Shown in pieces: positions 23,935-35,716 of a stretch of DNA of 64,000 bases. The stretch is taken from NCBI GenBank assembly GCA_001557505.1, contig LSAX01000002.1, positions 4,588,001-4,652,000 on the forward strand, written 5' to 3'. The number at the start of each line of letters is the position of its first letter. The stretch's first letter is position 1. This DNA is from Reticulascus tulasneorum (lineage: Eukaryota; Ascomycota; Sordariomycetes; Glomerellales; Reticulascaceae). Made by a program: the position numbers and the translations under genes. The notes below the pieces were generated by a model. The model ran no database searches, was not told the origin of the DNA, and worked only from the letters and a program-made list of their open reading frames with translations.

Positions 23935-24491
23935 TCAGATATCTCCGACCTGATCCCAATTCACAAGATCCATCCAGTCCTCACTGCCATGCCTATTAGA
24001 AACGCTAGAAATCTCAATCTCCCCGGCTCTCACGGTAGAAGCTTCTTCAATCCCTGATTCCATCTGATCTGCGTCCTCCTCTTCGTCCAAGGACAAATTG
24101 ACTTCATCGTCGCTCTCAGAAGAGTCATTCAGGAGATCCTCTCGCTCCATCAACACTTGGTCTTCCTCGGCCCACTCATGGTGTTCTCGTAAGATCCGAA
24201 CAACTGTTTCATGGCATTCATTTCTGGCGAAAGCAATTGCCCTCACGTACTGCGTTCTGCCGGGCCCGCTGGTGTCTGCCCCTTCGATAAGAAGCAGCTG
24301 GGTCATGTCAATCCGGCCATGCTCGGCTGCACCTTCTAAAGCTGTCCTTCCATAATGCTTTGCACTTGGGGCATTAGTGTCTGCTCCTAGTTCAATCAAT
24401 ATTTTAGCAGTCACAATGTTACCTGTCATAGCGGCGAGTTGAAGGCTTGTCGCGCCACCTTTAGGCGCTGGTGGCTCGTTGACGTTTCGTA

Positions 24492-24537
24492 AGTCAAAAC
24501 ACCCCCATTCCGCCACCCCCCCCCATTCCGCCACCCC
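24492..24537 (+). repeat. Terminal inverted repeat, one end
   Basis: 46 bp. It contains the block CCCCATTCCGCCACCCC twice in tandem. It matches 26324-26368 in reverse complement apart from one base in a C run (nine versus eight). Confidence 0.9.
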
Positions 24538-24567
24538 GCGATAGCTTCATTTCCGACCCCTGTAAAT

Positions 24568-26280
24568 TTAATCATCATCTTCATCTAATTCTTCCTTATC
24601 ACTGCTAGCAACCACGATATATTCAGTTATAATACTAGGTAAAGATAAGTCATCTGATTTATCAGAACTACTTTTAAGACCGTCGGCTGCTCTTTGCGCC
24701 TTGTGGATAGCTTCAATATCAGCGAATTTTAAGTTAGGATTAATAACCACCTTCCTTCGTTTTCTTTGCTTCACGGCCGCTAATTGGTTCTAGATAGCTT
24801 CTAATTAAATAGTCGTATTAGCAAGCTATATATCTATTATATTATAGCTTTTCTATAACTTTTAAAAGAGAATACGTTATATACGGCCACCATCATATAG
24901 CTCTATAAATCGGGCTAACTGGTTAGTAACATCTTAAGTCTTCTAGGAGGTTATTTATAAGTCTAATTGAGCTGGAATTCCACCTCGACGTTTACGAAAA
25001 ATAACAGAAGCCTATAGAGCTTTTGTTTTAAACGTTATGATAAGTTTCACGGCGTTCTTGAGTAATAACAGGCTTATAAACGGTTTAGCTATATATATTA
25101 GTTAAAGACCTATTACTCTCTACCTTAACTTAATATTCTTATTATTTAAAACCTCCGTCTTCGCTTTTATATAGTAAAATATAAAATTCTTCTTTTTAAC
25201 GATTATTAACTCGCTATATTAAGCTAGATAACTAAGATATTTCTAATATATTTATTTAAACGGCGAGAACGTTGTTAAATTTAACAGTTAGAGAACATAA
25301 AAGTTATAAAGAGGTAAATAAAGTATATAAATCTTATACTAAAAAGTTAGCTATATAAAATTAATAATAATATAACTTCTATAGTTATTTATTATAAATA
25401 AACGAAGATCTCTCGGCTGATCTGGCTTAGATTAGGATATAAAGATATCTCAGAGCTAATAGAATATAATATCATCATCTATCTAGCCTTTCGCCGTTAT
25501 AATGAATAGCTAACCTTTATATAGTATTAGATCTAACAGATATTATTATTATTACACGCTTATACCTCTAAAAATAACCAAAGGAGTAAGATAGTTACCG
25601 GCCGCCGAGATATATTTAACAATCGTCGTCTACGCTCATAATCTAGGCTATTTCTTATAAATAGCTTACTTCTTAATACTCCCTAAGACTAAGCTATTCT
25701 CCCTAACGCCTTCTATTATCCCGGTCTCATCTATATTCCAACGGTTAGCTAGCTTGATAGTCTTAAGCTTAGGAATATTAAAATATTAAAACCACGGCCT
25801 AATAACCTTAGTCTTAGCTTTATTCGTATAGATTAAATTAATAAACTTTACTCTTTATACCTTAATAAAAAGATTCCTCTTCAAGAAAGCAGTAACCTAT
25901 CGTTTTCTAAATGGCCAGAGGTCTCCGTTAATATTAAGAATCTGCTAGGCAAAAACCTTTAATATTAAATAAGACGGTAGCAGCCCTAACACTACCTAAA
26001 TAAGTACCTAATTCGATAAGAGCTATTCTTGATGATCATCGAAGCGTTACTAGGTTTCTACTACCGCCTTATACGTTTTTACACCGGCGAGATGATCTTG
26101 TAGAGTTGATCGTAATATCCCCTAGTCGATGGAGGCCTGGTTCATGCTAGCTAAGTTTACGATAACATCTAAGGCGCCCTAGACTTCAAACTCGTTATAA
26201 TACTTCATTATATAATCGTGAAGAGTATGTCTAAATATCTAGTTATTTAGAATTAAACTAGCTGAGCAATATCAAATTGA
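24568..26280 (-). pseudogene. Mutated pogo/Fot1-type transposase
   Basis: The reverse strand at 25715-25747 reads NRWNIDETGII, the region of the first catalytic Asp of pogo-type DDE transposases. It is followed by a recognisable ENSLVLGS and, after stop codons, KYISAAGN. An intact end frame (24568-24774) reads KQRKRRKVVINPN and FADIEAIHKAQRAAD, typical of the C-terminal tail of this family. Many in-frame stops (mostly TAG and TAA) and high A+T make it non-coding. No intact DDE triad can be read. Confidence 0.75.
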
Positions 26281-26323
26281 AATCTAGTGGTTATAACTAG
26301 CGGTGTGAAAATGAGGTTATTAT

Positions 26324-26368
26324 GGGGTGGCGGAATGGGGGGGGTGGCGGAATGGGGGTGTTTTGACT
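26324..26368 (-). repeat. Terminal inverted repeat, other end
   Basis: 45 bp, the reverse complement of the other terminus. It is the 5' end relative to the transposase remains. Confidence 0.9.
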
Positions 26369-27014
26369 TACTGTATAAGCGAAGTGAGTCTGACGAAACA
26401 GCCGGTCGGCTGAAAGCTACCATCCCATCCACACTGCTGAAATAAAAGCCATGGCAGATTTGGCGGAAACCGGCCAGTTACTGATTCCTGGGAAGGAGGA
26501 GTGCACACCATGATATCAAGGTCTGGTGGTGTTTTCGGACTTGGGGCTTCTAGTCGTCAGCGTTGACCGCCGAAGGATTAGGGGACCATGTACAAACCAT
26601 TTCGAATCTTCACGAGGACCGAAGTATCGCGGTTCCGATAGGTCTCTTTCTTGACCCTCACAGCCTTCACTTCGGCAGAACAATAAAAAAAACTGCACTT
26701 TCTTTTCCTTCTCGACTCCTTTTCGCAATTCTGTGATCAATATAGATCCATCCTCGTCTGGGGATATTGCGTTTCAGTCCCCATTTGTTCAATCGATACT
26801 CAAGCTGCTTCTTCCTGCGCTTGAGATTAGCAAGAGGATGCTTCGATTGGACTTCCATCTCGACATACGTTGCGCAAAGACCGGAATCAGCAAGTTCACG
26901 TAGTAGCTGCTGGGATGACACATTATCCTTGAGGACTCGACGGCAGATCATAGCTTTGTGACATTCCCAGTGTTGCTCACTCAGCGCCTTTAATCGGGGC
27001 ATGGCGCTCGTCAT

Positions 27015-27645
27015 TTGAACGAAGAGAAGAAGCACAGAAATATCAGGAAAACAGCAGATAATATGTCAGATTGGTGAAGGAAAAGAAGAACAGATGGATT
27101 GAAGGTGAACAGAGGACGAGTGTACTTCTAAATACCTTATATATGCAGGGCAACAGCAGCCTGCTGGGCACAACTTTTGATTGGCTCTTACCAAATCCAG
27201 AGTCCTCATTCTGTGGCACTTGCCGACAAAACGTGACTCGCTCTGACTGGTCGAATCCAAAATCCCAGATGCAGCTTCAAGCCACGGTGCGTCGACGATA
27301 TGCAGCCCTTGATATTTATTGGCTTATTCCAAAATCCCCAACTAACTCTCCCCTTCTGGGAGAGCCTCTTCTCCGCACTGTATAAGCACGAGTACACTCT
27401 CCATCGACGAACGACGGAACCTGTTCGCGGTGAAGCTAAAAGACCACGGGACCGTCACGCTCTGCAATCATGGGACGTACCAGCATGCTTCCGAGTTTTC
27501 ACGTAGAGATACCGTGCCTTGATTACAGGATTAGGTAAAATAATCGTATTCCCCTCTTCCCCATCGGATTCTTCGTTCCAAACGCATAACTTCCCTGTGG
27601 GGTGTTCCATACATTGGGATGATCCAAACCTTAGCAGCATCCGCA
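27015..27645. other. Intergenic region
   Basis: Promoter side of the Clr5-ankyrin gene and 3' flank of the GMC oxidoreductase. No gene is recognised. Confidence 0.55.
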
Positions 27646-29641
27646 CTACCAAGCAGTCTGCTTGATGATATCTGATGCACGTTCTGCAACGGCGTACAGC
27701 GTGGCGGTAAGATGTCCGCTGATTTGGATGGGAATAACAGACGCATCGACAACTCGAACGTTGCTTGTTCCATACACCTTCAGCTCTGGGTCTACCACTC
27801 CACCGAGCTCCTTGGACATCATGGAAGCGGTGCCGAGTGCGTGGGAGTTCGCATTAACTACAGTAGAGACCTGGTCAGTGCCGGAGAACCAGAATATCAA
27901 TCAAGAGGCAGGAGATCGAACTTACGTGTCGTTCGTAAATACGTTTCCCACTGCGCGTCAGTCGCGTTGTTCGGCAGAATATCCGGGCCGGGAATGAGCG
28001 GATCGCCCACGAACTCATTCACCGGTTCCGAAAGCCAGAATTTCTGAGCCGTTTTGCCTGTGGCTATTGTTGCAGTCACGTCAAAATCCGCAAGAAAGAG
28101 ACGGGGATCGATCAGTGGCTTGTTGATATCCTCCGCAGACCCGAGGTGAACGCTGCCCCTGGAGAATGGTAAAAGGACCCAGTAATTCGTAGCAAGCAGG
28201 TTTCCAGTCACCACTGTAATGAATTCCGCAGCAGTTACATTCTTCTTGAATATCAGGTCATGCTGAATACGCAACAACTTCTCAACGGCTGTGATGTTTA
28301 GGGCGCTTGGCCCAGAAGCGTCTACGGCTGCCTGGGCCCATCTTTGAATGTTCGCCCAGGTCGAAACTTCTACTGCAGCTACTTCGCTTCCGAAAAGGTC
28401 CGTAGCTGTGAAGAATGTGTGGTATGCGTTGGGTGATGGTCCCAGAGAGCCCGAGTAGCCGAGCACATGGTTTGACTGTTCCAGCAGATTCTCTCCCACA
28501 CCAGGGAGATTGATCTTGGTCTCTATTCCGAGGGATCTGAGTATTCTATCCCCAGTTTCACGGTTAGGTAATGTTGTACTGCTGCTTTTGTTGTGCGTGG
28601 AGAATGAATCATACCTAGGATTTCCGATCCCCGAACCCTCAAGCACGAGTGGTGTCCTTACAGCACCCGCGGAGACGACCACCTCTCTTCTGGCGCGAAG
28701 AACACGTTTCTCTCCATTATCTGCCAGGAACTCAACCCCATCAGCAGTCAACAATTTCTCACCACATGAAGGCCGTTTGAGTTTATCAGACGCCCATGTT
28801 ATCCGTTTTACTGTGCCCTTCACAATCTTCAAATTGGGACGATTCTCGACAGGATGATAGTAAGCTCGCGCCGCATCCCAGCGCAAGTTTAGCTCGCCAT
28901 CCAGAGTTTGCGGTCCCATCGAGAATCCTCGCAAATCGCCGCTGTTTAGATCTGGATTATGAGGCAGCGACAGGGCCTCCCAGGTCTGGATTACCGGCGG
29001 CGCGAAGGAGCCGTTGCGGAGGGCAGATGAATAGCCGACGTGAAGAGGACCTTGGAACCCATGATTCTGAGACTCATAAGTCACGCCTGCTTCGAGTTGC
29101 GTAGCACTCGGCACTGTGAACCTTTCTGACTTTATGCAATATGGGAACAGCGCCTCCCAGTTCCATCCAGTATTGCCAAGGTCTTCCCAAACATCGAACT
29201 GGGCTTTGTCGCCGCGCACATAGGTCATGCCTAGAAATTGGTCATTCTTCATTATTTTGACTCTGCACGTGCGCTCTTTGCGGAAGCAAATGACGAACCA
29301 TTGATAGTGCTAGTTCCGCCCCAAGCTTTGCCTTGATGCAATTCGAGCTCTCGGTCAGCTGCCCCTGGCTGTTTAGTCGTCTTGTAAAGCCAGTCAACCG
29401 GAGTACCGAAAGCCAGCGTAAAGTTTTCCGGGCTTGTGACTATACTGTTATTGCGCTCATCAGATCCTGGTTCGATAACAGCGACAGTTACCGTCGGATC
29501 CTCGGACAGCCTGTTTGCGACCACCAGTCCGCTAGTCCCTGCGCCAACGACAATATAGTCGAAGGTCTCCGTTGAGACCTTCTTGACACCATAAATCAGG
29601 GCATAGAAGAGCACGCAGGTCCTCATTGTTACTGGTGTCAT
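27646..29641 (-). CDS. GMC oxidoreductase, probably secreted, 596 aa
   Basis: Exons 29299-29641, 28615-29230, 27926-28545 and 27646-27857 join in frame. A hydrophobic N terminus (MRTCVLFYALIYGVKKVST) looks like a signal peptide; the ATG five codons earlier is equally possible. The FAD dinucleotide motif is YIVVGAGTSGLVVANRLSED. GMC signature 1 spans the first intron (GGTSTING then MTYVRGDKAQF), and signature 2 is AGAVRTPLVLEGSGIG. The two active-site histidines are in NSHALGTASM and SGHLTATLYAVAE. Members (glucose, alcohol and aryl-alcohol oxidases) oxidise an alcohol and reduce oxygen or a quinone; the substrate is not clear here. All motifs are intact. Confidence 0.93.
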
Positions 29642-29730
29642 GAATAGCAGCTTATCGTTCTAGGTGATGCTTAAAGTCCGGACCCAGCAGTAACTACCTT
29701 ATGTACGTAAGGGTCCTTTCGAGATACCAG

Positions 29731-29740
29731 CTTTTATATA
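29731..29740 (-). promoter_or_regulatory. TATA box of the GMC oxidoreductase gene
   Basis: TATATAAAAG on the minus strand, 90 bases upstream of the first ATG. Confidence 0.55.
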
Positions 29741-30519
29741 ACTTTGAGAAACACCACGATCACGACTCGTTTGCTCGCTTTATTGTATCTTGGCTGTTTG
29801 GAGTTGCGCCATTGTTGTTATGGCAGTGATCGCCGTTTTCCTGGTGTCTTCGTGTAGCGCGCGGTCGTTGAAGCATGCTTAGTCCTGTTACCGCACACGG
29901 CACGGTAGAACATGCCACTTTCTTGAAGCTAGTGGCCGTTTTTAAAACAGGCTAATATCTGTCCCGAATGTTCTTTCCATTTTCGAGCGTGGGCAGAATC
30001 GTTGAGTGCATTAACGCTGTATGTTTGCGGCACAGTAGGGGAGCCGTAATTCAGCCCATATGCAATGACAAGAATGCCTTGCATGTGTAGGAAACGGTTC
30101 GAATTGTGAGTTATGATTAGCCGACCACCACCATGAGATGGTTGGATAGCTTGCAAAGATACAGTGATTAAGGATAATTCGATGTTAGCTTCTGCTTCAA
30201 TCTCGGAACCCACGGAAAGTAAGGCAGAAATGCCAGACATCCCCCGTCACATAAGATTCCCATTGTAGTATAAGGATTTCAATCAAGTGCTACGCAAGCA
30301 AGTTCTCCCTTCTGCCCAGCGTCTTTCGATCGGCCAAACTTTCGGCAGTACTGAGAAACCGTAAATAGGCAAGCTGGCAACCGGAATGGGCTTCATTGTT
30401 CACGTATATTGCATCTTACAGGCTGGCTGCAATGAAATAACCTACAGGCTGTGTTTTCGGGACACGTCAAGTTGCGCCGATTTGTATGTTTCTTTTATCC
30501 TCTATTTTATGTCTCTTGT
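29741..30519. other. Intergenic region
   Basis: Contains one 103-codon minus-strand open frame (29929-30240) with no recognisable domain or signal peptide. I do not call it a gene. The rest is promoter of the GMC gene and the 3' flank of the MFS gene. Confidence 0.45.
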
Positions 30520-32389
30520 CTATACATGCCTCAAAGCAAATATGCCCCTAACAGCCGAACCAGGCTGGCCAAAGCTGCGAATAATACCGTTAAGTCTCCC
30601 CGGGTTAGATTCGTCAAGTTGCTGCGGCTGGATTTGCTCTGCTGAGAAGATGGGAGACTCTATGTCCATTTGATGCAGCTTCCACACACGAAGCATCCAT
30701 ACTAGCTTCTGTTAGAGACAAATACACGGCAGTGCCACACATGACAGATCATCCTATGTGGTACAATCCACTTACTTGAGACGAATGCAATGATATACAT
30801 GACTCCTGTAAAAACTTGAACATCGATATAAGGATTGACCCCTTCCGTTCTCAGACTAAGAGCAATCGGCTCTGCAAATGTTGCAGGCAAGACAAGAATA
30901 AGCCAGAAAACTGAGAGGGCTGCGGACTGGATATCAGTTGCGGATGCCCGGAATTGATAATGTGAAAAAGACATACCGGATGGAAGAAGCTGTATCCCGA
31001 CGACCTCTGCACCTACAGGTCCAACTGTTGGCCACAGAGTGCCGGAGACCATACCAAAGAGTGCATAAACTATAGCCCCTCCATAGTGGCTGCCGGCAAA
31101 TATCCAGATGAAGAATGTTGCAAGGCCAGCGATGAGAGTGCTGATACCTGCAACGTTGATTCTCCCAAACTTATCGCTCGCCAGGCCTATGATCGGTCTG
31201 CCGATTCCTTGGGACACTACTCGAGGTGAATACGAGGAGAATACAATACGAGAGGTTGTGTAATACGCACAATTGAACATCGCAGCAGCAATCGATCCTT
31301 GACTGGCCGTGAGACCAACCTTCTGACAATAGTCCGGGAGTGAAAAGACAACGATCACATATCCCATGAGACTAAAGAACCCCCAGCTTAGGTACAGCCA
31401 GAACTCGATTCTCTTAAACAAGTCCTTATGAAAAGAGGCAAGAACTGAGTTAACCGCCTTGTTTCGGTCGCGAATCAGCACGCTGGAGACGCCGTTGACA
31501 GCGAAAGAAAGAATGGCAAGGATGCGAAATGCCCAATCAAGTCCAAGATTCCGAATCATGGCATCCGTCGCGAGAGAATACACCAGTCCACCGAAGCCGG
31601 AGCCGCTTGTGGAAATGGCATTGGCAAAGGACCGCCGTTTTGTGAACCACTGGGGGACGATCCCGACGGTCGATGTGAAGAGGAAGCCCATTCCAATACC
31701 AAAGCAGACCCCTTGGCTCAAGAGAAGATGCCATATTTGGGTGGTGAATGATGCGCCGATGAGGGCGGCACTGGGTAGAAAGTAAGCAAGGTGTGTCTTC
31801 AAAATAGCTTGGCTATTACGGAAATCTTCTCCTACGTTTGAAACACAATCCCGATTCTGAGACTTATTGTGGTACCAAATACGCGTATGCTCGCTGTTGT
31901 CAAAGGTGAGACAAGCAATGCTGCAACCCGTAACAGTGAGCAACCATGTCATCAAGCCATGCATGCGTTGGGATACACAGCGTGAGCTGGTATATACTGA
32001 CCTATTGAGAAGGATAGGCCACCAACGAATGCCAGCATGAGCGAGCTAGCATTTGGAAAGTCCCCAGAGTTGAGGTAGTAGGCTAGAAACACGGCATATG
32101 ACTACGTAGAGGTTGTCAGCGCAAATGCAAGTGTCTGTTTGTAGATGCTTCCAGCGTACCGAGTTCAATCCCCAAGTGTGAGCATTGACCAGTAAAACAC
32201 TGATCACGACAACCCTAGAAAAGTGGGAGTTAGATGCATGTCATTTGATCGTCATAGCGCAAGGTTGACTTACCATCCATAGCCGCCTTCTTTGAACTCT
32301 TTCTCTGTTGATTCAGACTCGGCAGCAGGACTATCTTCTGCAGTCTCGTTCCGGTTTGCCGCAAGGAGGATATTTGGTGGCGCACGCAT
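30520..32389 (-). CDS. MFS transporter, monocarboxylate-transporter-like, about 473 aa
   Basis: Exons 32274-32389, 32160-32214, 32002-32101, 31836-31920, 31271-31770, 30977-31216, about 30783-30919 and 30520-30708. The N terminus (MRAPPNILLAANRNETAEDS) is cytosolic and leads into GGYGWVVVISVLLVNAHTWG, the hallmark of fungal MCT-like carriers. Other family motifs are SYAVFLAYYL, SIALLVSPLTTASIRVFG, GASFTTQIWHLLLSQGVCFG and GQGIGRPIIGLASDKFGR-like MFNLSQGIGRPIIG (across an intron). Twelve membrane segments are expected; it should move a small organic acid or related metabolite across the plasma membrane. The last intron is uncertain. A consensus GTAAGT donor gives a short tail ending at 30614. 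A GTCTCA donor gives LVWMLRVWKLHQMD, which matches the family's twelfth segment; I prefer the latter. Confidence 0.85.
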
Positions 32390-33868
32390 CCTAGGAACCA
32401 CAGTGCTTCCGTCTTCCCAGTTTCAATGGGCAACGTCGAATGCGAGAGACACACCCACCGAGATCCTGTGCCCGACCACTGCAGCACAAACAGGAATTGA
32501 ATGACGACACTTGGCCAGCTATTCAGCCTCAGATGCCATGACGCCGAAGAATGAGGGGTTCTCGGAAGATATTTCCAGCAGAACTATTTCTGGCCGGATA
32601 TACCGTTCACAGTGCTTGTCGACGGGATTAGTGGCCATCTAACCGCATCAAGATTGATCATTTCTACCAATTGGTGGATCTGGTGTAACGCCAAGTGGGC
32701 TGCGTTGCAGTGGAATCTGATGATGAGCCGATCTTCGGACCTCAACAGCACAAGTCCTGCGGAAATAGCCAAGTTTGTCTGTTCAAAGAGAAACAGCCTT
32801 GGCGGGAAGAGGAACTAAAGTGACAGGTAACAACCGATATATCACAGCGGACGAGCATGAGAGCAGGTGGAATACTCAGCTCGGCACACCACGTTTGAGG
32901 ATCCCGCTCTGATCGGTGCCCCGCGTTTTCGCCATGAGCATGCATGGATTTATTGCGGGCTCTTCTGCTAGCAGCATATATTTTGGTAGCCACACCATAT
33001 CTTTAAATCTGCCTTCACTTCGGGATGCAACGCTGAAGAAGCAGAGCCTTGAGACGGTTTGATATTACAAAACCTACGCCAGTTGGGGAATCGCCGAGGA
33101 AGTTAGCCTTGACACCAGGATCCTATGAGCCGCGGATATCAAAGTTGGTAAGGCTTCGGCTAGATATGGCCAGCCAGACGCGGATATTCTTGTTGAAGTC
33201 CTTAACATCAGAATGCGGCGGTGAGAATCAATGGAGCGACTGTCCTAGAAGCCGGAGAGACGCGTTGCGTGATGGAGCCGTAAAGCGCACACCTTTATCA
33301 TCACACTAATTAGTTATGCCCCCGCCCTCGCATCTATACTTGACTAGCTGGTCGATCTGTTAAACTACAGCATGTCAAAGTTCATCACATTTGATGATGG
33401 TTGATTTATGGTGTGCCTAGGTAAGGTACCTTACACAACGGTTGCTTCCATTAAAAACGGCGATGCGGGGCGCTGCGAGGTTTAGTGGGCTGCTGCATTA
33501 AAATGCTCAGGGTCAGATCTTCTCCCGATCTTACTTCAGTGGTTAATAGTTACAGCACCGTCTGTGTCCTCGGCGATTCCGAGTCATTTGAGTAAGAGGT
33601 CATTTTTGCTGCCGGGGTCGTTCGAAATAGGCTGAAGGAGGCCTAATATACCTACCTAGGTAATCTAAGTAGGTAGGAAGGGTGCCTCAGATATGTGCCT
33701 AAGGTACGTATCAAGGCATTCGCGATCTCCAGCGACCTCCGTCTTCCTGGTTCTCATTCATGATGCACATCTCCACCAACCGTATGCCCCCACAATGCCA
33801 ATGTTTGCCCCAAGGTAGACTCCGCCACCTCTGAATCAGATAGTGCAGCAATATTTCAAAGCGAGAAG
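32390..33868. other. Divergent promoter region
   Basis: About 1.5 kb between the MFS gene (minus) and the Zn2Cys6 gene (plus). No gene is recognised. It holds a perfect 14-bp palindrome GTAAGGTACCTTAC (33421-33434) and CCTACCTAGGTA / TAAGTAGGTAGG motifs around 33650-33680. The arrangement would suit shared control of the two genes. Confidence 0.55.
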
Positions 33869-35204
33869 ATGCAACAACAAGAACCATTGGAGTCGATGTC
33901 ACACGATGCAGATGTAGGCGAGGCGAGCGTGGGTACACGCACACGCAAACCATCAGTATCCGATGAAATGGTATCTACCATGACCCGTCGAAAGCCAGTG
34001 CCTGGAAAGGGCCACCGCAAATCAAGAAAAGGATGTCTCAACTGCAAGAGAAGAAGGGTGAAATGTCCCGAGGAGCGGCCAGAATGTAAACACTGCCGTC
34101 GGATCGGCCTCTTGTGTGAATATCCCCAGGTGCCCCCAAAGCTGTCGAGTCCAAGCTCAACCACCCTACGAACATCGCCATCTACTCTTACATTCGAGGA
34201 CTTGCGCTTCTTTCATCATTTTCTGAGAACTGCATACCCTCCTCTCCCATTTGGACTGGATTCGCTCTGGCAGGATGTCGCCGCAATGTCTCACGAGGTG
34301 AGGGGAATACAGAGGATTGAATGGTGCCCTGGCTGACTTGCTGCTACCAGTACGAGTTTCTTGTACATGCTATTCTTGCATTAGCAGCTCAGCACCTGGT
34401 TACATGCACCAAGTCTAACTACTTCGTTCAAGCACTTGACTATCGCGTGTCGGCCATCGCTGCACTCAATTACGCTCTATGCCGGCCGTGTCATTCGGCA
34501 GCAGATGGCGACGCCATGTACGCGGCCGCTATTATTCTGACCTTCCAGTCGTCGTACATGCCGGATGGGATGATGGATTATCTGCGCATGGCCCGAGGGT
34601 GGATGGTCATAGAGACGACCGTGGTCCCCTCCCTAGCGAATTCCTTGCTTCGACAGATCAGACTTCGATCATTCCTCGACAGCATGAGCACTGCCATAGC
34701 AGCCTCAAAAGAAGCAAAGGATGGAAGTCTGGGCGTCATGCTTGACAATTTTGTGGCTTCGCTGCGCGTGGTTGCCCCACTCTGCCGCGTTGTTACAGAA
34801 GTGAAGTATATGGCCACCATGGAGCGAATTGCCAAGTTGGCAAAGGCTTCTCCATCCGACGGTGAGTGCAATCTGTGGGCATAGGGTCAATCTCCAGACA
34901 GGCAGCTAACTCTATCGCAGCATGTCTTGAGCTTGTGCCGCTTTATGCATTGACTAACAAGATGGACGCAGACGAATTCGCGTCTTTCTCAGATCCTCAC
35001 AATCACACAGCACAGGTACTCTTGGCGCACTTTTGGTCGCTTATCTACCTCATTGAGACTTACGTCCTGGGACCGACCGAGTCGTGGGCTATGCGGAAGG
35101 ACATCCTGTATACATGGATTCAGAGCATCTGCCACAGGTTACCGGCCAGTCTCAAACGATATGTAGCCAGGCCTGCTGGGACGATAACACAACTGCGCGG
35201 ATAG
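33869..35204 (+). CDS. Zn2Cys6 transcription factor, UPC2-like, 407 aa
   Basis: Exons 33869-34297, 34351-34861 and 34921-35204 join in frame. The zinc cluster is complete at residues 56-83 (Cys56, 59, 66, 73, 76, 83) in the context HRKSRKGCLNCKRRRVKCPE, typical of the sterol-uptake-control (UPC2) type. The remaining 300 residues form the Fungal_trans_2-like helical region (LTFEDLRFFHHFLRTAYPPL, then YEFLVHAILALAAQHL and LLAHFWSLIYLIE). It should be nuclear. Target genes cannot be read, but the divergent MFS gene and the downstream RTA1-like gene are obvious candidates. Homologues can be somewhat longer at the C terminus; an extra exon is not excluded. Confidence 0.88.
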
Positions 35205-35716
35205 ATATTCGTCGAAGTCCTGCCGCTCGAAAAACAATGGAGGATGGGGATCAACCGATGAATTGACTACAAAAGTACGTCTCAACGTAATGACTGGTGG
35301 CGCAGCAGCTCTTCGAGAGCGCCACCCCCCGCGGGGCTCTGCGCGGCAACGTCTGGTCGAGATGCGAGAACGAGGAGAACGACGGCAGAGCCAATCAGCG
35401 ACCGGCATATTCCATCAATATCCCACAGCTCCAGACAGGCGTGGATGGATGAATCCGCAACAACAGCTCTTCCAACACAGCGAGGGCAGAGCATTTCTAG
35501 CGTTGCTGGATTCCGTGTTAGTTTATGAATATGGATTGCCGACTCGTCATCTCGTCGTTTCATCCTGAACGATGCGAGCTTCTACCTCGCCATAGGCGAC
35601 GACTTGGTCTACCCACAGCTAGTAAAGCAGTATAAGTATCTCATGCATACCTAAACATCCAGCACCAATTCAAACTGACGAATTCATCAAAAACCAACCG
35701 TATACCAGCCTACAAC
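35205..35716. other. Intergenic region with RTA1 promoter
   Basis: GC-rich short frames without known domains. A TATAAG box lies at 35631-35636, 81 bases upstream of the RTA1-like ATG. Confidence 0.5.

Larger units (their letters stand above)
24492..26368 (-). mobile_element. Degenerate pogo/Fot1-like (Tc1-mariner) transposon, 1877 bp
   Basis: Inverted termini of 45-46 bp (AGTCAAAACACCCCCATTCC at each outer end) are flanked by TA on both sides (24490-24491 and 26369-26370), the target duplication of Tc1-mariner elements. The interior is very AT-rich. The minus strand shows remains of a pogo-type transposase. TA and stop-codon enrichment is consistent with repeat-induced point mutation. The termini are almost identical (one base of difference in a C run), although the interior is heavily mutated. 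Confidence 0.88.
23935..27014 (-). pseudogene. Clr5-ankyrin gene interrupted by a pogo-like transposon
   Basis: The 5' part (26371-27014) starts MTSAMPRLKALSEQHWECHK. It carries the Clr5-type motifs RLNKWGLKRNI, GWIYIDHRIAKR and GKESAVF, and later a Pro-rich TPPDLDIMVCTPPSQ segment after an apparent intron. The 3' part (23935-24489) encodes ankyrin repeats (GGATSLQLAAMTGNIVTAK, GRTALEGAAEHGRIDMTQLL) and an acidic tail. An 1877-bp DNA transposon sits between them with a TA target duplication. The 5' part also loses frame at a run of eight A/T (26685-26692): one extra base is needed to keep the conserved reading. Such proteins often regulate genes or mediate interactions, but the function is not established. 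With both lesions it is very likely non-functional, unless the 3' ankyrin part is expressed alone. Confidence 0.75.

Noticed and set aside
29929..30240. Minus-strand frame of 103 codons
   Set aside because: Composition is protein-like, but no motif, promoter element or homologue is recognised; kept as unassigned.
31771..32001. Apparent break and missing acceptor in the MFS transporter
   Set aside because: An acceptor at GGTTGCAG (31921) and a further intron (31771-31835) restore SIALLVSPLTTASIRVFG and FQTAALIGASF, so the gene is intact there.
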